From NCBI GenBank assembly GCA_002707365.1, contig PAMQ01000015.1, forward strand, positions 81,024 to 145,023: a stretch of DNA of 64,000 bases, in the 5' to 3' direction. Position 1 is the first letter of the stretch, and each line of letters begins with the position of its first letter. This document shows positions 43,259-51,491 of the stretch, piece after piece. Source of the stretch: Trueperaceae bacterium. GTDB taxonomy: Bacteria > Deinococcota > Deinococci > Deinococcales > Trueperaceae. Position numbers and translations under genes: made by a program. The notes beneath the pieces were generated by a model. The model was not told where the DNA came from. It made no database searches and saw only the letters and a list, made by a program, of their open reading frames with translations.

Positions 43259-44146
43259 GTGAACCTTAAACCTGCTTTTCAGAGGTACGTAACACTTTTC
43301 TTCAAAGGCTTCGCCGTAGGTGGAGCCAACATTGTTCCAGCAATTTCTGGTGGAACAATGGCTCTTATCCTCGGAATTTATCCCAGACTTATAGGCTCCC
43401 TTGTCAGTTTGACGCGACCTGATTTCTTGAGGCTCCTAATACGTTTTCGGATTCGTAAGGCTCAACAATCTATAGACACCATATTCCTGTTAACCCTTGG
43501 GCTTGGCATTATTACGGCTGTATTAACTTTATCTAGGGGCTTAGAATGGTTATTAACAAATCACCATACTCTCCTCTTCAGCTTTTTCTTTGGCCTAGTA
43601 CTCGGATCAGTAGTAAGTATGCTACGTAGCGCCACAAAATGGTATTGGACTCAATATACCTGCTTTGCCAGCGCAGCTCTGGGAGCATTTTTTTTGTTTA
43701 GCCTAGCACCAGCAAATACACCAACAACTCCTTGGTTTTTATTTCTTTGCGGGGGCCTATCCATCTGCGCCTTAATATTACCTGGCATCTCTGGGGCATA
43801 TGTGCTGGTACTCCTAGGTAAATACAATCATCTTCTTGTTGCCATTAATTCTGGAGATCTTAGTGTATTGGGGCCAGTAGCTGCCGGATCACTTATTGGG
43901 TTACTTAGCTTTGTTCGCCTTTTGTCATGGCTCCTCAAGCATTACCAACACACTACACACGCAGTCTTGACAGGGTTAGTAATGGGCAGTCTCCGCAAAT
44001 TATGGCCTTGGAATCTTACCGGAAACAAACTTTTAGACACCACCCCTACAGCACCTCAACTGGAGCAGATCAGCGTCGCTCTTATTTTGGCGCTTATAGG
44101 TTTTTTGACAGTGCTGGTCTTAGACCACCTTTCTGCCAAACAATAG
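43259..44146 (+). CDS. DUF368 membrane protein, PopT-type undecaprenyl-phosphate translocase
   Basis: A 295-aa polytopic protein of DUF368 (PF04018). Members named PopT recycle undecaprenyl phosphate from the outer to the inner face of the cytoplasmic membrane, as DedA-type UptA does. The N-terminal FFKGFAVGGANIVPAISGGTMALILG and the related internal half LILPGISGAYVLVLLGKYNHLL show the inverted-repeat glycine/proline-rich signatures. About eight hydrophobic segments are visible. GTG 43259 is preferred over TTG 43226, which overlaps a TTGACA -35. Together with the PAP2 phosphatase (40317-41213) it could support the carrier-lipid cycle. Confidence 0.88.
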   Translation: MNLKPAFQRYVTLFFKGFAVGGANIVPAISGGTMALILGIYPRLIGSLVSLTRPDFLRLLIRFRIRKAQQSIDTIFLLTLGLGIITAVLTLSRGLEWLLTNHHTLLFSFFFGLVLGSVVSMLRSATKWYWTQYTCFASAALGAFFLFSLAPANTPTTPWFLFLCGGLSICALILPGISGAYVLVLLGKYNHLLVAINSGDLSVLGPVAAGSLIGLLSFVRLLSWLLKHYQHTTHAVLTGLVMGSLRKLWPWNLTGNKLLDTTPTAPQLEQISVALILALIGFLTVLVLDHLSAKQ

Positions 44147-44236
44147 ATAAACTACACTCCCTAGGGACATTAGAAGTGATTACTTGTGTTCCGAGTGGAC
44201 TATTAAAGATCATGTGCTCAAGCAATGAGCTCTTAA

Positions 44237-45304
44237 TCAGGTAATCTTAAAAGCTTGTTCGTGCCTCATCTTCTTATCGGCCTGTTTGGGCAAAACAACA
44301 GTTTTCACATGTTCCCTTGAGACTAAAGACACATTTTCTACATACCCTTCTAAATTCACACTTCTCGTAACAAGCGAGTCAACTTTAATTCGACCTGAAG
44401 AAATAAGTTGAAGCGCAGATCCAAACGTATCACTGAAAGACCTACCCCCAACAAGCTGGATTTCCTTCTTCCACAGCAGGTGTGGTTCTATTGAGACTGT
44501 TTCGCCAGCCTTTGATACCCCGTAGCACAAAATCCTTCCCCCTGTTGCACACAAATCAATAGCGTGCCGAGTATATTCTGTGGCCCCCCGAGTATTGATA
44601 ATGATGTCAGCTCCTTCTGGCAAACTCTGGTGAACCTCTGGAAAGCCATCCGAAGAAACTTGCAACACCTCATCTGCGCCAAGAGCCTTCGCCAACTGAA
44701 GCCTGAACGGAATGTTGTCAATTACAGTTACTCGCCGGGCACCACTAATATGAGAAAGCTGTACAAAAAGCTGAGCATTTACACCCCCACCTAAAATAGC
44801 CACCGACTCCCCTGGTTTAATAGAAATCCTACTTAAGGAGTGGAGGCAACAAGCCAGAGGTTCAACTAGGGTAGCCTCAACGAAACTAATGCTCTCGGAA
44901 AGAAGGTAACACTGCTCGGAAGTCACCTTGATTAGTTCGGCAAAACCTCCGCCGAAGGAAAGATCTGGGGCGAGTCGGTTTGGACAAAGATGAGCATTTC
45001 CTTTCCGGCAAGTGGGACAGTACCTACAAGGTCGATTCGGACTGACCACCACCCGGCTACCAACTGATAACCCCTCTGATCCCAATCCACATTGGATTAT
45101 CGTACCAACGACTTCATGACCACCGATAACGGGATTCTGTAGTTGATGCATGCCCTGGGTTTCTACCTGATGCATACTGTAATCACCGCCACAGATTCCG
45201 CAGGCCTCAACTTGCGCAACAACCTCACCAGGTCCAGTAATTGGCACTGGGATGGATTCAACTCTAATATCTCTCGCACCGTAAGTTATAGCTGCACGCA
45301 TCAT
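44237..45304 (-). CDS. Zinc-dependent alcohol/polyol dehydrogenase
   Basis: A medium-chain dehydrogenase of 355 aa, nearest to sorbitol/threonine dehydrogenase types. The catalytic zinc site has the cysteine in CGICGGDYSMH and the HE of IGGHEVVG. The structural zinc lobe is complete: CRYCPTCRKGNAHLC. The Rossmann loop reads VAILGGGVNAQLF with an atypical GGGVNA in place of GxGxxG, so cofactor binding may differ. The substrate cannot be read from sequence. ATG 45304 is followed by a second ATG, and a TATACT box ends 7 nt upstream. It is divergent from lepB and convergent with DUF368. Confidence 0.9.
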   Translation of the reverse strand: MMRAAITYGARDIRVESIPVPITGPGEVVAQVEACGICGGDYSMHQVETQGMHQLQNPVIGGHEVVGTIIQCGLGSEGLSVGSRVVVSPNRPCRYCPTCRKGNAHLCPNRLAPDLSFGGGFAELIKVTSEQCYLLSESISFVEATLVEPLACCLHSLSRISIKPGESVAILGGGVNAQLFVQLSHISGARRVTVIDNIPFRLQLAKALGADEVLQVSSDGFPEVHQSLPEGADIIINTRGATEYTRHAIDLCATGGRILCYGVSKAGETVSIEPHLLWKKEIQLVGGRSFSDTFGSALQLISSGRIKVDSLVTRSVNLEGYVENVSLVSREHVKTVVLPKQADKKMRHEQAFKIT

Positions 45305-45311
45305 CTAGAGC

Positions 45312-45317
45312 AGTATA
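45312..45317 (-). promoter_or_regulatory. leaderless -10 box of the zinc dehydrogenase
   Basis: TATACT on the minus strand ends exactly 7 nt before ATG 45304. No Shine-Dalgarno is present. Confidence 0.65.
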
Positions 45318-45647
45318 AGGAACATGTGAGACGGTTGTAACCCCACGCACCGTAATGCCCAAATGTTAAATCCGCCTTCCTTATGAGTACCCGGTAAGTT
45401 AATAACGCATAACCACCCTAAATACCTTGGTAAGGTCCAATCACCTGCCAAAATTGTGCCCTAAAATCAGATCTACGAGATACGATAGATTCAATAACTA
45501 CTGGAACAAAATGCTTGATATAGGTTGTTTGAGGATCCCCAAACGTTGTTTATCAAACACACCACCCACCTCGTACGGGCAAATACAGGATCTCGCGTGA
45601 TTCGGACGCCCAATAATTAGGGCCAAACCTCCTACGATGGTAACGGT
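45318..45647. other. intergenic region between zinc dehydrogenase and lepB
   Basis: About 330 bp without a recognised gene. It holds an imperfect 18-bp palindrome at 45527-45544 (gtttg-aggatccc-caaac) and a small repeat at 45424-45436 (accttggtaaggt). Promoter boxes for both flanking genes lie at its edges. Confidence 0.45.
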
Positions 45648-45653
45648 TAGACT
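45648..45653 (+). promoter_or_regulatory. leaderless -10 box of the first lepB
   Basis: TAGACT (TANNNT) ends exactly 7 nt before ATG 45661. This argues against the upstream in-frame ATG 45637, which lies before the box. Confidence 0.6.
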
Positions 45654-45660
45654 AGTGTGG

Positions 45661-46605
45661 ATGGCTCAGAACAAAGGAAAAACAAAACCTAGTGTCTCCG
45701 GAACAACAAAGAAGTCCTTTAAGAAGCGACTCGTGGAAGAGCTTCGGGGGTACATCGAAGCATTCGTTATTGCCTATTTCGTAATTACTTTTTTGTTCAA
45801 CACTGTTGGTGTAGTCGGAAGTTCAATGCAACCTAATTTAAACGGCGGGGTAGGTAGCGGGAACATACTCAAATCCCTATTAACCGGTGACCGAGTATTC
45901 ATTCCTAAATATGATAATTGGCTTAGGCGCATGAAAATCCTCGGCCCCTATCGGCGTGGGGAGATTGTGGTAGTACGCGAACCCCAGAACTCCCCTACCG
46001 CACAAGAACGAGATCGTCGTCCTTTTTTTATCAAACGAATTATTGCCGTTCCAGGTGACGAAGTGCGGATAGAAGCTGGTCAAGTATACGTTAACAATCA
46101 CCCAATTAATCAGGACTTTATTTCCGCCACCGGACTGATAACACCTGACGCTATAGACTTTCCACTCGTGATAGTTGAGAACGGTGAGGTAACTAAAATG
46201 GCTGTCGATTTTGGCTACACGCCCCGAGGTACACCAATTCCACGACTGGCCCGCACCTATTTACCTTCTACGCCAATGGACGTTAGAGATCCGCGGATTC
46301 AGCTTTATTACAGCTCAACAATTAAAGCTCTCGCAGCTCCCAACAGCGACTTTTCTGTTAATACTCCTGTTGTCCTCAACATTATTGTCCCTAAACACCA
46401 CTATTTCATCATGGGAGACAACCGGCAAAGTTCTAAGGGTGGTAGCGAGGATTCACGTTTCTTTGGGCCTGTTCGGTCATTAACAGTTGCCGGACGTGCT
46501 ACAGCTGTAATCTGGCCACCTCAACGTGAAGGCATTTGGAATTGGCGCGTCCTCAAACCCCCAAAAGCTTTTGATGCTATTCCAAAACCAACAAGTCAGA
46601 ATTGA
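45661..46605 (+). CDS. lepB: Signal peptidase I, long form
   Basis: A membrane serine protease that cleaves signal peptides of exported proteins. From ATG 45661 it has 314 aa. One N-terminal transmembrane helix (about 32-52) follows a basic region. The catalytic Ser55 is in VGSSMQPNL, and the general-base lysine is about Lys125 in FFIKRIIAVPGDE. The C-terminal GDNR box is in HYFIMGDNRQSS. An insertion of roughly 90 residues between the PGD motif and the GDNR box makes it much longer than its neighbour. Its stop overlaps the next lepB by 4 nt (ttga), so the pair is co-translated. Confidence 0.93.
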   Translation: MAQNKGKTKPSVSGTTKKSFKKRLVEELRGYIEAFVIAYFVITFLFNTVGVVGSSMQPNLNGGVGSGNILKSLLTGDRVFIPKYDNWLRRMKILGPYRRGEIVVVREPQNSPTAQERDRRPFFIKRIIAVPGDEVRIEAGQVYVNNHPINQDFISATGLITPDAIDFPLVIVENGEVTKMAVDFGYTPRGTPIPRLARTYLPSTPMDVRDPRIQLYYSSTIKALAAPNSDFSVNTPVVLNIIVPKHHYFIMGDNRQSSKGGSEDSRFFGPVRSLTVAGRATAVIWPPQREGIWNWRVLKPPKAFDAIPKPTSQN

Positions 46606-47180
46606 TCAAACATCCATATCGACTCAGAAATACCTGGTGGCGACTTGTCGTAAACTTCATTCTCTTGTTGGCCTTCGCGCTTGTATTTACAAACTTTGTT
46701 TATTCAATAGTAATCGTCCAGGGAAATTCAATGGTCCCGACGCTTCTCCCTGGTGAAATCGCCCTAGTCCCAAGGTACGAAACTTGGCTCCATCGCCTCG
46801 GGATTAAAAATTTTGGACAAAGGGATGTTGTTTTCTTCCGATCACCCATCGACCAAAAGCGCCACCTCATTAAACGAATCGTAGCAACTCCTGGTGACCG
46901 CATAATAATTAAAGATGGCCTGGTTTACATCAACGGTGATCTTTTATTCGAGCCTTATCTTAACCAGCTAACTGTAACCACTAACCTCCCTGAAATCGAA
47001 ATATCCCCTGGTAAAGTGTTTGTCCTAAGTGACAATCGTCGTCCCTTAGAGTCACTGGATTCTAGACACTTTGGTCAAATTCCTTTTGGCTCAGTTGAGG
47101 GCCGGGCAGGCATAATCCTGTGGCCTCCGTTCGTGAACTTTGACAACCGCTTACACCGGAATATAAGGGTTATTAAATAG
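46602..47180 (+). CDS. lepB: Signal peptidase I, short form
   Basis: A second signal peptidase I, 192 aa, directly after the first. Transmembrane helix near 15-37, catalytic Ser43 in VQGNSMVPTLLPGE and Lys91 in RHLIKRIVATPGDR. The C-terminal motif reads VLSDNRR rather than GDNR, with Ser replacing Gly. TTG 46602 overlaps the stop of the long form. Two paralogues probably divide the substrate range, or one is specialised. It converges on the HD-domain gene 12 nt away. Confidence 0.92.
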   Translation: MIKHPYRLRNTWWRLVVNFILLLAFALVFTNFVYSIVIVQGNSMVPTLLPGEIALVPRYETWLHRLGIKNFGQRDVVFFRSPIDQKRHLIKRIVATPGDRIIIKDGLVYINGDLLFEPYLNQLTVTTNLPEIEISPGKVFVLSDNRRPLESLDSRHFGQIPFGSVEGRAGIILWPPFVNFDNRLHRNIRVIK

Positions 47181-47195
47181 TGTACTAAATCACTA
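47178..47195. terminator. possible small bidirectional terminator
   Basis: A short stem tagtg (47178-47182) / cacta (47191-47195) lies between the convergent lepB and HD genes. T-rich sequence follows on both strands, but with only five base pairs it is weak. Confidence 0.3.
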
Positions 47196-47786
47196 CTTTT
47201 GGATTAAAGACCCATCAAGCCCTAATTCTGCAGCTTTAGCTTGCATAGCTTTGAGTACAAATTCGACGTGTTCCCATAGTTCTAAACCTAATTCTTCAGC
47301 TCCACGGCGAACATCGTCTCTTACAACACCCCGGGCAAAACCCTTATCCTTGAATTTCTTCTTTAAACTCTTGAGGGTTTGGTTAGCAATATCCTTGTCT
47401 GGCCTAACTAGTACTGCCGCAGTAATCAACCCAGTAATCTCATCGCAAGCATAGAGTACCTTGGCTAGGTCAGAAGTCCGCTTGACACCCGTATAATCAG
47501 CATGCCCTAGAATTGCATCTGCAATCAATTTGGGGTATCCGAGAGTTTGTAGATTTGCAACTCCTATATAGGGATGCCCCTTCTTATCCTCGCCATCTGC
47601 AATAGGATAACGTTCATAATCGTAGTCGTGTAATAGAGCTGCTATTCCCCAAATCTCCTCAGGAGCTCCTCTTTCACGAGCGTAGGCTGTCACGGCAGCC
47701 TCAACCGAAAGCATGTGCTTTCTTAAGCTTTCCGATTGCGTCCATTCCGTCATCAAACTGTAAGCCGCGTCTCTACTTAAATTCAT
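47193..47786 (-). CDS. HD-domain (predicted phosphohydrolase) protein
   Basis: A 197-aa HD-superfamily protein. The metal-binding HD pair is in AALLHDYDYERYP near residues 51-63, followed by GHADYTG and the distal aspartate in LYACDEITGLI. Such proteins usually hydrolyse nucleotides or phosphoesters, but the substrate is unknown. ATG 47784-47786 is chosen because a TATGCT box ends 7 nt upstream; an earlier ATG four codons before overlaps that box. Divergently transcribed from pgl, with the two -10 boxes only about 36 bp apart. Confidence 0.87.
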   Translation of the reverse strand: MNLSRDAAYSLMTEWTQSESLRKHMLSVEAAVTAYARERGAPEEIWGIAALLHDYDYERYPIADGEDKKGHPYIGVANLQTLGYPKLIADAILGHADYTGVKRTSDLAKVLYACDEITGLITAAVLVRPDKDIANQTLKSLKKKFKDKGFARGVVRDDVRRGAEELGLELWEHVEFVLKAMQAKAAELGLDGSLIQK

Positions 47787-47793
47787 TAATAAC

Positions 47794-47799
47794 AGCATA
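47794..47799 (-). promoter_or_regulatory. leaderless -10 box of the HD-domain gene
   Basis: TATGCT on the minus strand ends exactly 7 nt before ATG 47786. Confidence 0.6.
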
Positions 47800-47835
47800 C
47801 ATAGACCAGAACGGACAAGCTAGTCTCGTTAGAGA

Positions 47836-47841
47836 TATAAT
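47836..47841 (+). promoter_or_regulatory. leaderless -10 box of pgl
   Basis: A perfect TATAAT ends exactly 7 nt before ATG 47849. No Shine-Dalgarno is present, so leaderless transcription is likely. Confidence 0.7.
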
Positions 47842-47848
47842 TCTCGTG

Positions 47849-48541
47849 ATGAAATCTTCAGATTTGATTGTTGTTCCAAACGTAGCAATCGCTGGCGCAG
47901 AACTATTCAGTAAAATAGCTAAACAGTCAGTAAGAGACCGTGGTCGTTTCATAGTCAATTTATCTGGCGGATCAACCCCATTGCGAATGTATGAGAGCCT
48001 CCTAAGGCAAGGTGATTTACCTTGGGAAGCAACTTGGGTAACTTGGGGAGATGAACGATTTGTCCCTCCCGAAAGCAAAGAAAGTAATTATGGCTTGGCG
48101 AAAAGACTACTTTTGGAGAAGGTGCCAATCCCATCTAACCAAATCCTGTCGTGGCCGTGGGATCCGAAACTAGCTGCACCCAAAACCGCTCAAATATTTG
48201 AAGACTTACTCAAAAACACCTTTGGCAACCCGCCAATATTTGACTTAACTTTTTTGGGCTTAGGAGAAGACGCCCATACGGCAAGCTTGTTCCCTGGTAG
48301 CGAAGCTATCTATGCGCAAGGCCTTACGAGTGCCGTTAAAACCGCCAATCTGGGTTGGCGTCTAACAATGACCCCTCGTGTTTTAAGCTCAAGTCTTACT
48401 GTAGCTTTTCTAGTCTCAGGAAAGAGCAAACTCACAGCATTACGAAATACGATATCTGGCGAAGGGGATTTAGATAGCTTTCCTGCTCGGGCTATAACAG
48501 CTCGTAATGATCAACTAGTCCTTACGGATCAGGTTTTATAG
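47849..48541 (+). CDS. pgl: 6-phosphogluconolactonase
   Basis: Hydrolyses 6-phosphogluconolactone to 6-phosphogluconate in the oxidative pentose phosphate pathway. The protein has 230 aa. FIVNLSGGSTPLRMYESL binds the phosphate near residues 36-53. VTWGDERFVPPESKESNYGLAKRLLL is the second hallmark, and FLGLGEDAHTASLFPGS the catalytic one with Asp and His. ATG 47849 follows a TATAAT by 7 nt; a GTG immediately upstream is ignored. zwf and gnd are not nearby. Confidence 0.94.
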   Translation: MKSSDLIVVPNVAIAGAELFSKIAKQSVRDRGRFIVNLSGGSTPLRMYESLLRQGDLPWEATWVTWGDERFVPPESKESNYGLAKRLLLEKVPIPSNQILSWPWDPKLAAPKTAQIFEDLLKNTFGNPPIFDLTFLGLGEDAHTASLFPGSEAIYAQGLTSAVKTANLGWRLTMTPRVLSSSLTVAFLVSGKSKLTALRNTISGEGDLDSFPARAITARNDQLVLTDQVL

Positions 48542-48904
48542 CTGTACTGTCTCTGATAGTTGTACTGTAAATTTTGCCAAATATTTCTAAGGTTCCGATA
48601 ATCTCACCCAGGATTCCTTAAGCCTGAACCAAGCCATTGAACTGTTTTTACCTCTGGCAACAAACTCTAACTCCCTTGACTACCAAGGCAACCCTTACTA
48701 ATCAACGAGTCCACACAAGCATAGTCTTTCCTGAGATCTGCCGTAATTGCCAGAATCGTTTTCACAGGCAAGTTAAGTTTCGCTCCTCCCACACGACAAA
48801 TTTATTTTCGAAGCTAAAAGAGGCATAAGGTTGCCAGGACACCTCTGATTGTGCTTTAATGACACTCCGCCGCGTGAAATTTCCGCAAGGAGGAACCCCT
48901 AACA
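48542..48904. other. intergenic region between pgl and rpsA
   Basis: About 360 bp. It contains a direct repeat tgtactgt at 48543-48550 and 48561-48568, the rpsA promoter and ribosome site, and no convincing gene. A 63-codon frame (48637-48828) has no family features. Confidence 0.5.
48831..48860 (+). promoter_or_regulatory. sigma-70-type promoter of rpsA
   Basis: TTGCCA (48831-48836), an 18-bp spacer and TTTAAT (48855-48860) with TGC before it as an extended -10. A leader of about 38 nt contains AAGGAGG before ATG 48905. Confidence 0.55.
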
Positions 48905-51178
48905 ATGAGTAGTGATAAGCCGAAACCGGCCGTGGATACCCCTGCCCCGGCCACCGACCAAGTCAATAACGAAGACTCTAGCCCGGTTCAGGAAACAGTT
49001 GGTGAGCAGGGTGCCACCGCTGCTAATGAAGAAGCAAACACCCACCCAAAAGGTGAACAAGCGGAAATGGATAACCCGATTCCTCCAGTAATCGCTACCG
49101 AATCTACGGGGGTTGAGGCAACAGAAAAACCAAAAACCGGTTTTGCTGAAACCTCTAACCAAGAATCTAGCGAGACATCCGAACAAGACGAACTTCCGTC
49201 TAAAACATCTAGTAACATCACTATGGAAGATGTCCTTGCAGCTAGTGACGAGCAATTAGCTAGCAAACACGTACATCGGGGTATGGTTACCACTGGCGAA
49301 ATAATTATGCTCTCAAAAGAGGGAATAGTTGTCGATGTTTCCTCAAAAATTGAGGGACTACTCCCCTATAATCAATTATTCGAATATGAATCTAATCCTG
49401 AGGACGCTGCGAAATATTTCAAGCCTGGTGACAAAATTCAGGTTTACGTCATTCGCTCCGACATACCCAACAACACAATTGTTTTGTCGAAAAAACGAGC
49501 GGATCAAGAGCGAGCTTGGAATTTGCTACAGGAAATCCACGACAAGAAAAAACCTGTAGAAGTAGAAATAGTGGACAAAGTTAAAGGTGGCCTCGTCGGC
49601 AATCTGGGAATACGAGCTTTCCTGCCTGCTAGCCACGTAGATATACGGCGGGTAACTGACCTCGCACAATACGTCAACAAGAGATTACGCGTGAAGATAA
49701 TTGAATTAAATAGGAAGCGAAACAGGGTAATTATCTCGCGTCGTTCAATACTTGAAGACGAAGTATCAGAAATAAAAGCAGAAACCTTGAAAAAACTGGA
49801 GCCCGGTTATAAGTCTGAAGGCGAAGTTGTAGAGATTACTGACTTTGGCGTATTTGTCAATCTTGGGGGCCTCGATGGATTGGTTCACAGGAGCGAACTA
49901 ACACATGCTCGGTTTACCCACCCGCGTGAGGTCGTTAACGTTGGCGATAAGGTGAATGTACAGGTTTTAGACATGGATATTGAGAGAGAACGGATAAACC
50001 TCTCGATCAAGAGGCTAGCCGCTAACCCTTGGGAAAATGTTTTGAACAATTATGTGATAGGCCAGAAAATTTCCGGTACTGTTACAAATCTTACCCAGTT
50101 CGGAGCCTTTATAGAAATTGAACCTGGCCTAGAAGGGCTAATCCACGTAAGCGAAATGAGCTGGACAAAGAGAGTCAGGCACTCTAAAGAACTTTTGTCT
50201 GAAGGCGATGAAGTAGAAACCATGATCTTAAAAATAGACACGGACCAACAACGTATTTCGCTTGGCTTACGCCAGACCCAACCTGACCCATGGTCAAGTT
50301 TGCCGGACCGATTCCCCCCTGGAACCGAAGTTACGGGACCTGTAACAGGAGTGACGGAATTTGGGGTTTTTATGGAGATTGATGCGGGCATCGAGGGGCT
50401 TGTCCACATTAGCGAATTAGCACACGAGCACATTGAGGATGTAACCCAAACCTTCTCAAATGGAGACGAAATTACGGCTGTAATATTAAACATTGATCCG
50501 GTCGAACAACGCGCAAGCCTATCTCGTAAGAGACTATTGCCCTACTCAGCTGGAGAAGGTGAGTCTGCTGCTTCTGGCGAAAATCGATCCAAATCCGGAA
50601 GAAACACTGGTGGTAGAAGAGGCAGACGTGGCCGGCGCAACAATGACATCGACTACGATTACAGTTACGCATCAGAAGAACCAGGTAATAAAGCAACTCC
50701 AAAATTAGGAGATGTTTATGCTGACCTTTTTGCGCAATTCGGCTTAACCGAAACTAGTGAGGATAAAGAGGTTTTGGGAGACAATGAAAACCCAGATAAA
50801 GCTGTCGAGGCCTCAGAAAATTCAGATGCTCCTTCAGAAACAGTTGCCTTAGAAACTTCTGTAGATGAACAATCAAACGAAGAGGTTGTTGATAAATCAG
50901 ATACCGATATTACTTCTTCCAATGATATCGAGACTAAGTCCGAAAAATCCACAAAAACTGATGAGCCTGAAGTGGACCCAGAAAACGCTATCGATGCTAT
51001 TGAGGCTGCAGCTTTACTCACAGCAGCATTCCGCGAGGGCAAACGACCTGCTGTCGCCGATGAAAATAGTGAAGCCGATAAAACAATAACAACCGAAGAA
51101 ATTCCAGAAACCAGTGATAACATCGCCAACTTAGAGGAAGAGGAGTCAGGGGTAGAGGAAGAACAAAAGCCCTCCTAA
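48905..51178 (+). CDS. rpsA: Ribosomal protein S1 (five S1 domains, acidic tails)
   Basis: An RNA-binding protein of the small subunit that helps recruit structured mRNAs. The protein has 757 aa. Five S1 (OB-fold) repeats run from about residue 123 to 550, best seen in GEVVEITDFGVFVNLGGLDG, GTVTNLTQFGAFIEIEPGLEG and GPVTGVTEFGVFMEIDAGIEG. They are flanked by an acidic, Pro/Glu-rich N-terminus of about 120 residues and a C-terminus with an Arg/Gly cluster (GGRRGRRGRR, about 570) and a tail of about 180 very acidic residues. ATG 48905 has a strong AAGGAGG site. Transcribed alone and ended by a strong terminator. Confidence 0.92.
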   Translation: MSSDKPKPAVDTPAPATDQVNNEDSSPVQETVGEQGATAANEEANTHPKGEQAEMDNPIPPVIATESTGVEATEKPKTGFAETSNQESSETSEQDELPSKTSSNITMEDVLAASDEQLASKHVHRGMVTTGEIIMLSKEGIVVDVSSKIEGLLPYNQLFEYESNPEDAAKYFKPGDKIQVYVIRSDIPNNTIVLSKKRADQERAWNLLQEIHDKKKPVEVEIVDKVKGGLVGNLGIRAFLPASHVDIRRVTDLAQYVNKRLRVKIIELNRKRNRVIISRRSILEDEVSEIKAETLKKLEPGYKSEGEVVEITDFGVFVNLGGLDGLVHRSELTHARFTHPREVVNVGDKVNVQVLDMDIERERINLSIKRLAANPWENVLNNYVIGQKISGTVTNLTQFGAFIEIEPGLEGLIHVSEMSWTKRVRHSKELLSEGDEVETMILKIDTDQQRISLGLRQTQPDPWSSLPDRFPPGTEVTGPVTGVTEFGVFMEIDAGIEGLVHISELAHEHIEDVTQTFSNGDEITAVILNIDPVEQRASLSRKRLLPYSAGEGESAASGENRSKSGRNTGGRRGRRGRRNNDIDYDYSYASEEPGNKATPKLGDVYADLFAQFGLTETSEDKEVLGDNENPDKAVEASENSDAPSETVALETSVDEQSNEEVVDKSDTDITSSNDIETKSEKSTKTDEPEVDPENAIDAIEAAALLTAAFREGKRPAVADENSEADKTITTEEIPETSDNIANLEEEESGVEEEQKPS

Positions 51179-51201
51179 GGCTTGTACCTTAAGAACTTAA
51201 T

Positions 51202-51266
51202 CAGAGCTTGATTTGCTCTGTTGCGTGCCCAGATTCTAGTTCGTTTTTTAAAACGAACTAGAATCT
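51202..51266 (+). terminator. strong terminator after rpsA
   Basis: A 13-bp stem (agattctagttcg / cgaactagaatct) extends to 17 bp through T/A pairs: arms 51231-51247 and 51250-51266. TTCTT follows. A smaller hairpin cagagc/gctctg (51202-51220) precedes it. This is the clearest intrinsic terminator of the window. Confidence 0.85.
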
Positions 51267-51491
51267 TTCTTGGCGTTACGGAATAATTTCCTCAATCTAC
51301 TTATTTAAACTTATGGTTTTTTCTTACGACCTTTCCAAATTTTATAAGGATCAAAAATCGAAAAGCTAACCAACTAATCGTTACCCTCCCCTAATTAACA
51401 GCGGGACCCTCCACAACGCTAGGATGCTCGCCAAGCCATATATATGCCAGGCTTAATTAGTTGACATTCGTAACTCTTAATCATCACTGTA
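51267..51491. other. non-coding gap after the rpsA terminator
   Basis: 225 AT-rich bp between the rpsA terminator and the convergent LemA-like gene. I see no gene or structured RNA. Confidence 0.45.

Noticed and set aside
48637-48828. A 63-codon frame before rpsA
   Set aside because: No family resemblance; the region also carries the rpsA promoter.
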